A program made the position numbers and the translations under genes. From the NCBI GenBank assembly GCA_016946835.1, contig JACVTC010000064.1:435001-467500 (forward strand): a stretch of DNA of 32,500 bases. Reading direction: 5' to 3'. The notes under the pieces were generated by a model. The model was not told where the DNA came from and did no database searches. It was given only the letters and a program-made list of their open reading frames with translations. This DNA comes from Neocallimastix lanati (nom. inval.). Taxonomy: Eukaryota > Neocallimastigomycota > Neocallimastigomycetes > Neocallimastigales > Neocallimastigaceae. Positions 1-13,200 of this stretch are shown piece after piece (the stretch's first letter is position 1; each line of letters starts with the position of its first letter).

Positions 1-590
<590 letters not shown>

Positions 591-1725
591 TTACTTTTCA
601 ATTAATTTATTCATTAAACGACGACATTATTAAATGTTAAATATTTTTATTTAATAGTATCGTGGCAGCAGTGTAACGTTAAATGTTACCAATAATGTTA
701 AGAACTATTTTTATAGAAAAATGATTATAAATAACAGTTATGGACATATTCTTAAATAAAAATGTCTTTCTTAAATGTACAAGCAATAAAATGAAATAAA
801 AATGCACATAATAAAAATTATATATATCATTTCTGATTTTGGTAAGTGCTTTAATATCTTTAAAGTCCTCACTGATTGACTCAATAGTACTCTACCATTA
901 CTAATCGTATACATACTAATATCGTTGCTTAAGCATGCGTCATCATTTAGTGGATACAAATATTATATAACATTTTATAAAGCCTACAAAAATAATTTAA
1001 TCTCTACTCATTACCTATGTAAAAAAGAAAAAAAAAATGTTGGGTTTATTTACTTAAACATAAATCTAAGGCAGTACAGAAATTTTATTGAGTTTCAAAA
1101 ACTTAAATGAAAAAAAAAAAAAAAAGCTTGTAATTACAACATAAAGAAAGTAAGATCTGATCAGGATTTAAGAATACAATAACTCTAAATTTTTTTTATA
1201 TAAATTATATTAAAAATAATAAATGGAATTCTATTTAACCATTAATTCTACCCTAGGTTTATATTCGTGTTTTATACTTTTTTTTTTTTTTTTTTAGCGG
1301 GTTTCCATTCTTTGAAGTCAATATTCATGGACTTGTTTTAACGTTTTTTGTTAGCTTCCTCAACCCACTTTTTTTTTTTTTTTTTTTTTTTTTTTGGTAA
1401 TGGATGAATCTTCTGACAAAGATATTTAGAATCGGATTCATTAGGAAATTATAAGGAGATCAGTAATTACTATACTTCTCTATGACAGGAAAGACTTATT
1501 ACCATAAAGAAATGGAATTAATAATATTACTATAATAAATTCTAAAGATTTTTGAAGAAACAATAAATTCTGAAAAAAAAAAAGACGAAAAGAAAAAAAA
1601 TACTCCTAACCAATGGAAAAATGTAATGTAATAAGCAAAAAAGAATTACAAAAATTATATAATTTTTATATGGTAATAATTGTTATGAAAATGAAGGAAG
1701 AGCAAAAAAAAGCATTCCAAAAATC
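591..1725. other. Unassigned region of slightly higher GC, probably decayed repeats
   Basis: No gene is recognised. Base composition is less extreme than in the flanking DNA, which in this window usually marks old mobile-element sequence. Poly(A) lies near 1109-1125 and poly(T) runs at about 1280-1296 and 1371-1395. The first T run is followed by AG, as at the tails of minus-strand LINEs elsewhere in the window. Short open frames exist on both strands but none shows a family motif. Relic LINE ends are possible but not shown. Confidence 0.4.
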
Positions 1726-3771
1726 TTTTTTTTTTTTTTTTTTTTAGACAGGGAAGAGAATACACTTCCATAGCTTTATTAATTTTATTATAAAAAAAAT
1801 GCATGTAGGTGAAAAGTATATTTGAAATTAAAAAATAAAAATAAAAGTTAAAAATACAAAATAAAAAAACTCAGAAATACTATGTATTTCGGTAAGTTGT
1901 ACTATGCTGAAATTTTCCTTTTCTAACAAATAAAAAAGTAAAAAAACCTAGAAGTAACATCTTTAAAATAGATAGTGTGATGTCCACTAAACTCTCTCCC
2001 GGATTCATCATTTATTGAGCTACTAGGTCGAGATTCACCCTTCGTGTAAATAGAGGATGATCCTGTATTATTATTATGCCTTATCAGTACGACGTCGACG
2101 CTCTTGGTTAAGTTTGGTAATTTGGAATACCTATCAAATAATAGTTCAAATGAACTACTTATGATAGGTATTGCGCTAGTTAAGAGTTCCGCCAAGCCCT
2201 CAATTTTTGGAACAGGTGACTTAGATGAACCTTTGAAAAAGTAGCTCACTTAATTATCTCTGTTCTCCACTATAGAAATGTAGCTCATTTAAAACTAAAG
2301 TCCCACCAAGAAGGAACAAGTAAATATAATGATTGATATAGTCATTAAAATTAGAAATAGAGTCATAGGAAGAACGATGATTTAACACTCTAATCTTTCT
2401 AGCGAACAAAACATAAATATCATCGATGAAATTTAAAGAATTTCATTTAAAAAGATGGAAGAGCATTGCATTTAAAAATCCAATGTTCAAAAGATTGATT
2501 ACCTTCGCCACAACAGGGGCAAGTCTTGGGACAATCTTCTGAAACTCTACCTATTCTAATAGCAATAGTAGTATTGTATTTATAACCACAGCGTAAATGT
2601 ATAATCCACGAAAACCCTAAGTTGAATTGGGGATATTTTAAGCTAAGCATAATTATAGCTTTATTATTTGAGAATTTGTTACTATCGTAGTTTTGACCTT
2701 TAATACCTTGAAATTTGGATACTGATTTCCAGTAACGTTCTAAAATATTGTCATATTTTACATATTTATATTTTTTGATTTTTTTATACAGTGTTCTAGA
2801 TTCTTTAGTCCAAGGAATAATAAGGCATTTTGGGATTAGATTTAATAAGATCCTTTATAATACATTTTGATTTACTCCATTTTGCAAAGGATTTTAATCT
2901 GTAAGGCTGCGCAGATAAACAGGAGGGATGCTTAGATCTCAAGATAAAGCATAAATACTCATAGTAGAATTATGTCGAATATAGTCATTATTTTCTGAAT
3001 TTGTTTTACCATTTTTAAAGAAGGAACCAATACACCAAAATAGACCAGTATTTATTAATGTTTGAATTCTAACGGTTCTAGATTTGTTTGAACCAAGTAA
3101 AGGAGAATAATAAATAACTTTACTAATAACAAAGGATTGAAGAACTTTTTTTTCTTGTATACAATAGGAATAAGTTTATTTGAAAAGAAACGTGTAAATG
3201 AAAGATGGGATTTTCTAACTTTAAAATGCATGTGAGATATAATGTTTTCTAATAAGAGATCATCTGAGAAAGGAATACCTAGATAAAAACAACTAGAAAC
3301 TTTTGGAATAGCATTCATTACTAAATAGAAGAATGGGGTCACTTATTAATTTGGAGGAGATTTGGAAGTTCATTGGTTTTATAACCGTAGTTGCCCATTT
3401 TTCAATACCAAAAGTCATTTCATTTAAATTAGCCCATTTATGTACCTTTTTTAATAATTTTTCTAAATTTTTTTTGCACTCGGAGCAATGAGAACAACAT
3501 CATCAGCAAAGAGTCCACCACAATACTTTTTTCTTCCAATATTAACACTATACTTTTCACAGTCATTTAGTATATCATTAATGAATAAATTGAATAAGAT
3601 TGGAGATAATGGGCAACCTTGAAGAACACCTCTTTTAATAGGAATTTCATTTGATAACATTGAAGCAAATCGAGCACGTGCTTTAAGATGAAGTATATAA
3701 ATTACAAAGAAAATCAAAACATTTACCACGGACTCCAAAAAAAAAAATAAAAAAATAAAAAAAAAAAAAAA
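1726..3771 (-). mobile_element. Decayed non-LTR retrotransposon (LINE A), RT to C-terminus, 5'-truncated
   Basis: This is the 3' part of a LINE polyprotein, read on the minus strand in at least three frames. The RT palm is at 3463-3738: the motif IPIKRGVLQGCPLSPILFN is followed by CGGLFADDVVLI, so the two catalytic aspartates of the FADD box are intact. The frame breaks at a T8 run near 3466-3473. RT thumb-like sequence follows at 3055-3342 (IPKVSSCFYLGIPF). A zinc-knuckle of the zf-RVT kind lies at 2447-2650 (CPKTCPCCGEG, then EHWIFKC), and a C-terminal tail at 1923-2249. The 3' end is the poly(T) at 1726-1745 followed by AGACAGGGAAGAG, i.e. the element's poly(A) tail seen from the other strand. 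The 5' half, including any endonuclease, is missing; the element stops at an A-rich run (3737-3771). Positions 1746-1988 are nearly identical to 29602-29848. Confidence 0.85.
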
Positions 3772-3829
3772 ACAATTAACGACGACCGGGTTTTTTTCTT
3801 TTTTTTTTTTTTACATATTAAGATAATGG

Positions 3830-4128
3830 AAAATTTATAAAGTATGAGATTGGTCGTTAGAAACTTTCCCTAAATTTAAAGGAATTGGATTACCCTTTTA
3901 CCTATTTCACCGACAATGAAAATGGAAAGTTGGAAAGTTTTTAAACTTACAATTGCTATTGTATCCATATTTAAATAGGATTTAAGACAAATCGATATTA
4001 AAATCTGTATACTTGAATGGTAATCTAGATGAGAAAATTTATGTTCAAATTTCAATTGGTGATATAAAACTTCAATTGAGCAAAATTTGAATTATTATAA
4101 AAGGTCTCCTATGGGCTTATAAAAAGTA
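3830..4128 (+). mobile_element. Ty1/copia-type reverse transcriptase relic
   Basis: Opposite in orientation to the flanking LINEs, this plus-strand stretch reads in several frames as the N-terminal half of a Ty1/copia RT domain. Landmarks in order are: MRLVVRNF near 3846 (family form: ARLVARGF); LDYPFTYF at about 3884-3907; a KLTIAIV then DLRQIDIK block around 3944-4001, with the first catalytic Asp of the family's QxDxK motif preserved; LNGNLDEKIYVQ at about 4014-4050; and YGL at about 4109-4117, the remains of the LYGLKQ motif. Stops and frameshifts throughout make it non-functional. No integrase, RNase H or LTR is visible. The call rests on the order of motifs, not on any one of them. Confidence 0.65.
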
Positions 4129-4246
4129 AAACAAAAAAAAAAAAAAAAAAAAACAAGCTCATCTAAGGCTAAAGTTTCACCAAAAAGGAACTTTATAATT
4201 TATATATTCATTTAATTTACTTTTCAAAATCTAAAATAAATGAATA

Positions 4247-4284
<38 letters not shown>

Positions 4285-4312
4285 AATTCTTCATTTCACT
4301 TCCAAGCAATAT

Positions 4313-4349
<37 letters not shown>

Positions 4350-4626
4350 TTCATATTTATGTATCATTTTGTAAAATATTATAATAAATAAAAAATAATT
4401 TTTAAAATAAAAGTATATTTCTATCTGATTATAATTATTTCAATAATTTTTTATTATCAATTCTTATTTACAACTTTTTTTCATATATTAAAAAAAAAAA
4501 GAAAAAAAAAAAAAAAAAAAAAAACACTTTTATTCATTAATCTATTATGTATAATTTTTAATCATGAATATAATATAATATAATATATATATATTAAAAT
4601 CTATTTTATTTTATTTTATTTTTCAA

Positions 4627-4659
<33 letters not shown>

Positions 4660-4676
4660 ATTTATTTTTAATCTAT
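4129..4676. mobile_element. LINE scrap, then homopolymer-rich spacer
   Basis: After an A run (about 4132-4153), bases 4154-4200 resemble 2281-2325 inside LINE A; on the minus strand both read as a FLFGETLALDEL / FLLGGTLVLNEL type segment. This is a short 5'- and 3'-truncated piece of the same LINE family. The rest, to the stop codon of the condensin gene, is spacer with a long A run (4249-4280), an AAAAG pentanucleotide array (about 4323-4348) and a T run (about 4629-4655). It probably contains the condensin gene's 3' UTR and polyadenylation region. Confidence 0.5.
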
Positions 4677-5015
4677 CTAATGATTTTGAGTAATTGTTAA
4701 TTCTGATAAAGAGCCATCACTTATAATCTCTAAATCTTTTTCATTAGCTAAATGAAGTAAACATATAAAGCAAAATGCAACTGATATATCTTTGATATTA
4801 TTTTCTTGATACATATTCTTTAATCCACCTACAACTTCTGAGAATTTAAAGTCACGTTGAATCATATTATTTTCTTCAGATTCCTATTTATATATATATG
4901 TATATATATATATATAAAAGTAATAAAAATAAAAATAAAAAATTATTTAATAAATAAAAAAAAATAAAAATAAAAATAAAAATAAAATAATAAATAATAA
5001 TAATAATAATAATAA

Positions 5016-5046
<31 letters not shown>

Positions 5047-5846
5047 ATTTATATTTATATTGAATTATAAATAATTATTTATATTAATAATATTTTAATA
5101 AATAAATTTACCTCATCCATTTCATCCATATTTACTCTTTCTTTTTCTTTATTATCGTTTGTTTCATCATTCTTTATTCCAGATAGTTCTTTCCATATAT
5201 TATCTTTAAGCTTTTTAACATCAACCCTCTTTGCTGATCTTGCATAATTGATAGCTAATGATTTAATCTTCTTTGGTTTAGCTACCAGTTGTTCACCATA
5301 ATTACCCATATCAACTCCATTACTAAGGATATCCTTTAAAGAATTTTCAACAGCATTTTCTTCCACTCCTTCATTATTTTCTACTTCATTAAAATCGTCA
5401 TCATCATCATCATTAAAGAAATAAGTCGTATTATCTAAAATACCAATATTTTCATTTTCTGCCTTTCCTAAATCTAAAAATAAATAATTGTAATAAAATA
5501 AAAATATATGTACATATATATTTAATATATTTAATACAATTAGTAAACGTTATATATTAATTATTATATTGAATTATTTAATTCTCACTTGTTGAATTAG
5601 TTTCTTCAAATATTGGTGCATCATCCTTATGATCAGCCCAAAAAGATTGGTCAACAAATTCTATATCATTATTAAAATTAAAAAATAAATAAATTAAATT
5701 AAGAATTCGACAATTAGTTATTAACTTAATATAAATTAATTTAATGTTTGTAAAGAACTATAATTATAACTAAAGAGTACCATCATTATTATTATCATTA
5801 GAAGACTCCTCTTCTTCTTCTTCTTGGTTTTTCTTAAACTTAATCT

Positions 5847-5894
<48 letters not shown>

Positions 5895-6245
5895 TAAAAT
5901 AAATAAATAAATAAATAAATTATTGTAATTAAAAAATTACAATGATGACGATGATGATAAAATTATATATAAATTTATATATTTACAATAACATTTGGTT
6001 TTAAGAAAAGCTTTAAGAAATCACGAGATGAAAAGTGAGAATCTTCAGGTAATAAGAAATTATTCTTTTTTACATTTGAATTATTTAAAGTTGGTATATG
6101 AGTGGCTGGTTTAAATAATTCTTCTTCTGATATATCTTCACCATTTATAAAATCAATATTTACAAGTCTATTTGATTTTTTAGTACTAGTTGTTGAAGTT
6201 GATGTAGTTGTTGATTGCTCTATTTGTAAAGATTTTTCATTATCC

Positions 6246-6286
<41 letters not shown>

Positions 6287-7164
6287 TAAATTTGAATTTG
6301 AATAATTCTCTATATATATATAAGCAAGAATAATATAATATATATATATATATATTATTTTAATATTAAAATATAATATTATTAATAAAAATAGTAATTA
6401 ATTAAATAATAAATTAAAACTTATAAATTATATTTATAATCATAATTTTTTCTTTAAAAAAAAATTATTGAGTTAATATATTATATAATTACTTCTAATT
6501 GGTCTTAATTTCCAATGACTTGGACCAGCCCAATTCTTGACCATTGCTGAATCGAAATAAGAAAAAATATTTTCCTTATCATCTTCAACGGAATCATAAT
6601 TATTTTTATAAAGTTCAACACAATTATCATCAAAGTTTTTAATTTCTTCATTATTTTCAATTTTCGATTTTTCTAACTCTTTTGTGGTAGTGTCTAAAAT
6701 ATAATCTATATTTTCAGCTATATCATTATTAGCATTATCATTTATATCTATGATATCAAGTTCATCATTAAATAATGGATTCATATCTACTGGGAAAATT
6801 TCTTCAATATCATCTTCATCATCTTCATATTCAAGATTTTTAATATCATCCTCTGCTGCCTTTAAATTTTCTTCATTAATACGTTGTAATGCAAGCATAG
6901 TCCTAGAAACCGATTCAGATGAAAATTCAAAATCCTTTAAAGATGGACAAATATCAAATTCAGAAATAATATCAGGATTTGGTAAAAATTTATCTAATTA
7001 TTTATTATATTATATTAAAATAAAAATTTTCAACCCAATATTTAATTTTTAAAAATATAATAATATACATATATATTATATATTATATCAAAATATATAT
7101 TATTAATATTATTATTATGAAATTTTAAATTAAGTATAGATATGAATTAGAATAATAATTACTG

Positions 7165-7212
<48 letters not shown>

Positions 7213-7955
7213 TTATATATATATACCTTTTAATATAGATACATCAATAATATTTTCATTAGCTTTATCTTCATCAATAGCATCATCATCTATATCGAAA
7301 TCTAAATCTTCATCCTCTATTGCATCACTGGCATCAAAAATAATCATACCATTTTCATTAATACCCAAATGATTAAGTAATAAACCTTTAGCACCTCCTT
7401 CATCAAAATCGGCACATGTTTTTTTAAATAATGGATCAACACTAAATTCAAGATCGAATTTTTTAACATTCAAATTATTTATATCTTTTTCTAATGTTGT
7501 ATTTTTTCTTACACTCTATTTTGTATTATTAATTTATTATTAATTTATATTAATAAATATTTACATATTCGATAATTTATATTATATTGTAATTTAGTAT
7601 TAATATAAAATATTAGCATAAATTAATTTTTTTTTTTTTTTCTAATGATTCATACTCTTTTTTTATTAGCAATTTGAGATTCATCATCAATTTCATTACC
7701 ATCCTCGTCAACATTTTTTGAACGCCTATTATTTTCTATTTATTAAAGAAAAATAATAATAATAAATAAATAAATATATATATATAAAAATAGATATATA
7801 TATATTTAATAAAACATTACTTAAAAATTCTTTTTTATATACATATATATTATACAATAAAATGATGATAATAATAATAATAATAATAAAATATAATATA
7901 ATATAATACAAAATATAAATTATAAAATAAAAATAAAATAATGAAAAATTATATG

Positions 7956-7996
<41 letters not shown>

Positions 7997-8731
7997 TTAA
8001 TAATTACTACTATTTTCAGTAAGACCACTTAATAATTTTCCAGTTTCAGTAGCAACTGAATCAACTCTTGAGGAATAAATTTTAACACAACCATCTAAAG
8101 TACATGAAGCTTTTTGAAAATTAATGGAATCACCATCCTTCAAAATTTTCATATCATGGAAGTAATCAATTAAAGCCAAATCCCAACTATTTGAAGCATT
8201 AATTTTCTATGATAATAATAATAATAATCACATTTTAAAGGTTTATTTTCAGTATTATTAATTTTTTTTATAATATTGAAAATGATTTTATAAATAGCAT
8301 TTTATTATAAATAATTATTAGTAAAAATATATTTTATCTATTAATTGATTATTGAAATTCAATTTATATTATTAAAATCTATTTTTCTCTCTTTTATTTT
8401 TCTTTTTTTTTTTTTTTTTTTTAATAATATTTACATTATCTGCAGCAATTTTCATCCATTCTTCAAAATGCTTATTCATAACTTCAACTGAAGGTAATTT
8501 AGTTACAGGAACTGGTTCTTGGACAGTTATATTTGATAACATTGAAGGTTTTGGAGGACTTAATAATGAAAGTCTTCTTCTTCTATCATCTTTAAAACTT
8601 TGACGTCTTCTACGTTTTTCAATTTCATCATTATTTATTTTTTGAGGTGATGATCCTCTTTTTAAAGAAGTACCTTGAGATGTATTTTGTCTACTTCTTG
8701 CTTGTCGTATAGGTGTTATTTCACTAGCCAT
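4677..8731 (-). CDS. BRN1: Condensin complex subunit CAP-H / Brn1 (kleisin), complete, ten exons
   Basis: This is the kleisin subunit of condensin, which bridges the SMC2 and SMC4 heads and holds the HEAT subunits during mitotic chromosome compaction. Exons on the minus strand: 8731-8435, 8206-8008, 7735-7656, 7515-7227, 6993-6493, 6309-5987, 5844-5781, 5660-5589, 5473-5112, 4883-4677. They join in frame to 2394 nt, giving 797 aa. The start ATG (8731-8729) opens a basic, Arg/Ser-rich N-terminus. Family blocks in order: LIDYF (111-115) and CTLDGCVKIYSSRVDSV (134-150) of the SMC2-binding N-terminal region; INNLNV then DPLFKKTCADFDEG (about 204-233); ICPSL; WAGPSHWKLRPIR (443-455); INYARSAKRVDVKKLKDNIW (683-702); and VAFCFICLLHLANEKDL (764-780), the C-terminal SMC4-binding winged helix. 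Acidic and poly-Asn linkers lie between the blocks. All nine introns are GT-AG and 115-272 nt long. The length fits the family (human about 740 aa). Splice sites were placed by eye; the small exons 7 and 8 are the least certain. Confidence 0.93.
5845..5986 (-). other. CAP-H intron 6 with a 43-nt poly(T) before its acceptor
   Basis: The intron runs from GTAAAT (5986) to ATAG (5845). On the coding strand an uninterrupted run of about 43 T (plus-strand A at 5850-5892) ends five bases before the acceptor. Other CAP-H introns also carry long homopolymers: T37 in intron 4 (7171-7207) and about T32 in intron 2 (7961-7992), each just after its donor, and about A20 after the donor of intron 1 (8403-8422). 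Confidence 0.75.
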
Positions 8732-9520
8732 TGTTTTTTATTTATTTTTAATTATTTATAATTATCTAATTATTCTTTTTATTTATTTTTCGATTTATGA
8801 TAAACCTTTTTAAAATACAATTTAAAAAATAATTCTTTATTTCCAGTCAATGATTATCCTATAGGTCAAATCCTTAACTATAGGTTAAATTCTTTATTTT
8901 AAATTTAAAAATGAATCTTTATTTAATAATGTTTTTGTTTTTGTTTTTGTTTTTCTTTGAGAGGTTTTGATATTTTATTTATTTATCATTTAAGTGATTA
9001 TTACTTCTTAATTTTTTATAACAATAATAATAAATATATAAATATATTAATAAGTAAATTATTTAATAAATATAAACTATAAATTATTTTAATTTGAAAT
9101 TTCGTCAATTAATATAGGTTAAAAAAAATAATTATAAAAATAATTTCAAAATTATTATTAAAAATAACAATAATAATTGTTATTTATTATTTTTTGATAC
9201 AAATATATTTTTATTTTATTATATTATATTATATAATAAAATATAAATATAAATTAAAAAAAAAAATAAAAAAAAGCTCTTTTATTAAAAAATGTATTTT
9301 ATAATTCTAAATGGTATATATAATAATAAAAAAATAATTATCTTTAAAAAAAAAAAAAATAATAAAAAAAAAAAAAAATAATGAAATTAATAACATTAAT
9401 AATTATTTAAAATTTAATTTAGTTTTATTCGGGCCAAAATAATTCAATATAATTATAATTTATATATAAGAGTTATCCTAACCCTAGTGAAATAATTATT
9501 TATTCAATTATTCACTATAC

Positions 9521-9551
<31 letters not shown>

Positions 9552-10204
9552 CTATTTGGATTTTTTTTTATTTGTATTTTTTTCTATTTATTTAATTATT
9601 CTTTTTAATTTATTTCATTCTATTATTAATTTTATTATATATATACATATATATATATATATTTTTTTTAGAATGTTTTAATTTTTTGATTTTTTGATTT
9701 TTGTTTTAATTTTAATTTTAATTATGAAAAAGAAAAAATATTATAAAAATAAAATAATATTTATTATTAAAAATAAAAATATTAAAGCCTATGTTATAAT
9801 ATAATAATCAATAAATATCAAATTAAAAAATATAAGTAAAATAAAAATTTTTTTTAAATAAATTAAAAATATATGAATTAAAAATAATTTTAATTAAATA
9901 AAAAAAAATAAAATAAAATAAAAATAAAAAAAAAATAAAAATAAAAAAAATAATTTTTACTATTTTTTTCTTTATTTTTTTATTTTTTATTTTTATTTTT
10001 ATTTTTTTTTTTTTTAATTTTTTTTTTTATTTATTTTTTTATTTATTTTTTTTATTATTTATTAATTTATTTATTTTTAATTTTAATTTATTATTATTTT
10101 TTTTTATTTTTTCATTCATTGATTCTCTTCTATCTTTATATAAATTATTAATTTTTATATTCATTATTTTGTTTATAAAAAAAATTTTTTTTTATCTAAA
10201 TATT
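8732..10204. other. Intergenic region upstream of CAP-H and downstream of the cyclin
   Basis: No gene is visible in these 1.47 kb. They must contain the CAP-H promoter at the left and the cyclin 3' UTR at the right. Visible features are a 19-bp near-tandem repeat (8860-8897), a TTTTTG array (about 8931-8956) and a short patch at 9430-9520 that includes CCTAACCCTAG. That patch is followed by an imperfect inverted repeat whose arms are TAGTGAAATAATT (9485-9497) and AATTATTCACTA. The rest is A/T homopolymer and (TA)n sequence. Confidence 0.6.
8860..8897 (-). promoter_or_regulatory. Tandem 19-bp motif upstream of CAP-H start (candidate promoter element)
   Basis: CTATAGGTCAAATCCTTAA (8860-8878) is followed directly by CTATAGGTTAAATTCTTTA (8879-8897), with four mismatches over 19 bp. 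The core TATAGGTTAAA occurs a third time at 9113-9123. The pair sits about 130 bp upstream of the CAP-H ATG, where a promoter would be expected. Regulatory function is inferred only from position and repetition; no known factor site is recognised. Confidence 0.3.
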
Positions 10205-13200
10205 TTATTTATTACAAATAATTTCAAAATCATCCATATCATAATTGCTTGAATTGATTTGATTTGGTGTATTATTATTAGAATAAATTGAGTGATTAGA
10301 ATTGTTATTATTTAATCCATTCATTACAACTGGGGTATGATAAAGTATTGAAATTTCTTCATTATTATCTTTATAATTTATTGGAGTCATATTTAATGAT
10401 GGTTGAATATCAAAATTACTAATACTTGAAATAGGTGTGATATTTAATGAACTATTACTATAATTATTATTATTACCCGAATAGATATTATTTTCAACTT
10501 TAGAAATTTCATAATTACTTAAACTTTTACATCTATTATGTGAAATATTAGGATTAATATATGTAGAATTCTTAGGAGTAATTGTCGTAGAATTTGGTTT
10601 AATAAATGGATTTGTGTTAATATGAGTTTGAATTTGAATTTTAGAGTTAACTTGATCATTTTGTTGTTGATATGCTAATGGTTCATTAACATTCAACTTA
10701 GAATGAGATGATATAATAGATTTTTGTGACACATTATTACTATTTGTTGATAATGATGTTGGAGTATGCACCGGTGAAATATAAATATTACTCATTGGTG
10801 AAGATTGATTAGATAGTGATGTTAATGGAGCAATTTGTTGATAAAGATATCTATTTTTATTTATTTGTTGCTGCTGCTGTTGTTGCTCATTATACGGAGA
10901 AAGAATTTTTTGATTCACTACTGTTTGACTATGATTTTGATTAGCATCATAATACCCTGCTGTAGGTATTGATGTATTTGAATTTTGCATATATAATTGA
11001 TTATCACTTACATTAGAGGTATGAATATAGTTTGATGGTGCCAATATTTTTTGAGGTGATTCATTAATATTCAAATTTAAATTAATTGTATTTCTAGGAA
11101 CAGTTTTAGATCTCTTAATATCACTATTACTACTTGCTAAATCTAATGGGATCATTGATTCCACTGTAGCTCCATTATAATATGTTGATTTATGACTTGG
11201 TTTATAATTAGATGAAGAAGCAAGCGAAGACAACGAAGGCGTAGATTTATTTCTATTTAATGAATAAATTAAATCTGTTCTTTTCTCTGAATTGATACTA
11301 TTAATTGTATCAGTTCTATTACCAATACTATAATGATAAATATGAGTTTGATTTAAATTTGATCCAAAAGCTTGGTTATGGTTCGGGTTTTGTTTTTGAC
11401 TTTGGTTTAAATTTTGGTTTAAGTTCTGGTTTAAATTTTGGTTTTGATTTTGATTTAAATTTTGATTTTGATTTTGATTTTGATTTTGATTTAAATTTTG
11501 GTTTATATTTTGATTTAGATTTTGATTTAGATTTTGGTTTCGACTTTGAGCTTGAATTTGTACTTGAACTTGATTTTGAGTTTGAGTTTTATAATTCATT
11601 GGATTAGATACAGAACTACTAGTTGATGAATTAACAATATTTGAATTTGAATTTGGATTTAAATTTGGATTTGAATGAGTTACTGAAGAAGTAGTAATAG
11701 TTTGACCATAGTCATTTACATTTGAAACCATTGTTAAAATATTTTGATCTTTATTACTAGAGACAATATCATTACTTATTATATCTATACCCAAGGATAT
11801 ATTATCTTTTTCAGTATTAGTTTTAGAATATTCTTCTTGATAAAAGGATGAATCAGAATCGTTATTCTTCTTTTTACCAATGGAAGGTAAGAATGACTTT
11901 GGTTTTGAAATAAATTGATAAAGTGAAGGAATAACATTTTGAATAACATTTTGCATACTTTGCATAGTTATACTATTACTTCTAGAAGATTTCGTTTTTT
12001 GATCAGTATTTTTCATTTCTTGACTTTGATGAATATTATAGTTATCTTGATCACAACTGCTTTTCGTATATTCTTCTTCTCTAGGGTTTGAATATTTAAA
12101 AGTATTATTAGTCTTATTATTAAGATCATATGTCTTTGGTGGAAGACTAATAGTTCTACTTTTATGTATTATAGATGGATTAGAAGAACTGAAAGAGTTA
12201 ATAGTTACTCTATTTTTTAATTTATCATTTGGAGTATTACACAAATCTATAAGTTCTTTTCTATTTTTTTCAAATTGAATACTTGTATTTTTCCTTCCTA
12301 TTATTGATGAATCATTATTAGCATTAAGACTATTATTCATACTTTCTTTCCGTGGTAATCTTTCAACTTCTTGTGGTTTATTTCTAATATTAAGACTTGT
12401 AAAAGAAAGAGAATCACTCAAATCTTTTTTAATTGTGGTTAAAGATGACTTATCTTCATTCATTCCTTCATTTTCATCAGTAGTACTATTCTTTGTAACA
12501 TCTAATTCAGACAAAATTCCAACGTTTTCTTTCTCCAGTGGATCTAACGCTTCAGAATTATTTATTCTTTCTATTCTTTCCATTTCATTATAAATTAATG
12601 AAGATTTATTAATTAAATTTTCATCCTTTACTATTTTAACTGTTTTGTCATGAAATTCAGATTTTGATTCGTTATTGACCAATGAAACTTCCTGCTTTTC
12701 ATTCTCGGATATATGGTGCTTTTTCACTTCCTTAGGTCTAAAATCTGGTAAGATATCATGATTAATATTATCATTTTTTATATCCAATTTACTAGACTTG
12801 TGAATATTCTTATTATCATTTTTATTCTCAGGCTTATTAGACTTCTGAATATCTTTAATGTCATCTTTAATTTCTGGCTTATTAGTCTTCAAAATATTTT
12901 TATCAATATCTTTTATTTCAGGCTTATTAATCTCCAAAATATTTTTATCGATATCTTTTATTTCATGCTTATCAGGCTTCAAAATATTTTTATCAATATC
13001 TTTTATTTCAGGCTTATTAGGCTTTTGAATACTCTTACTTAAATTTTCTTCTTCCTTCTGAACTTTTGAAACGTCAGTTTGGTTCTCTTGTCTTTTTTCC
13101 ATAAGTTCGTTTACCTTTTGACTTAAATCAATTTTTGAGGAAAGTATTGGACTAATAAAATTAATTCTATCAGTTATGAATTTTTCTAATTCATCGATTT

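Noticed and set aside
771-1110. Two overlapping small frames on opposite strands as possible genes
   Set aside because: About 60 codons each, no motif, no splice partner, and located in probable decayed repeat sequence.
1716-3740. TCCAAAAA at both ends of LINE A as a target-site duplication
   Set aside because: The 8-mer is mostly A and adjoins an A run; it is not distinguishable from chance.
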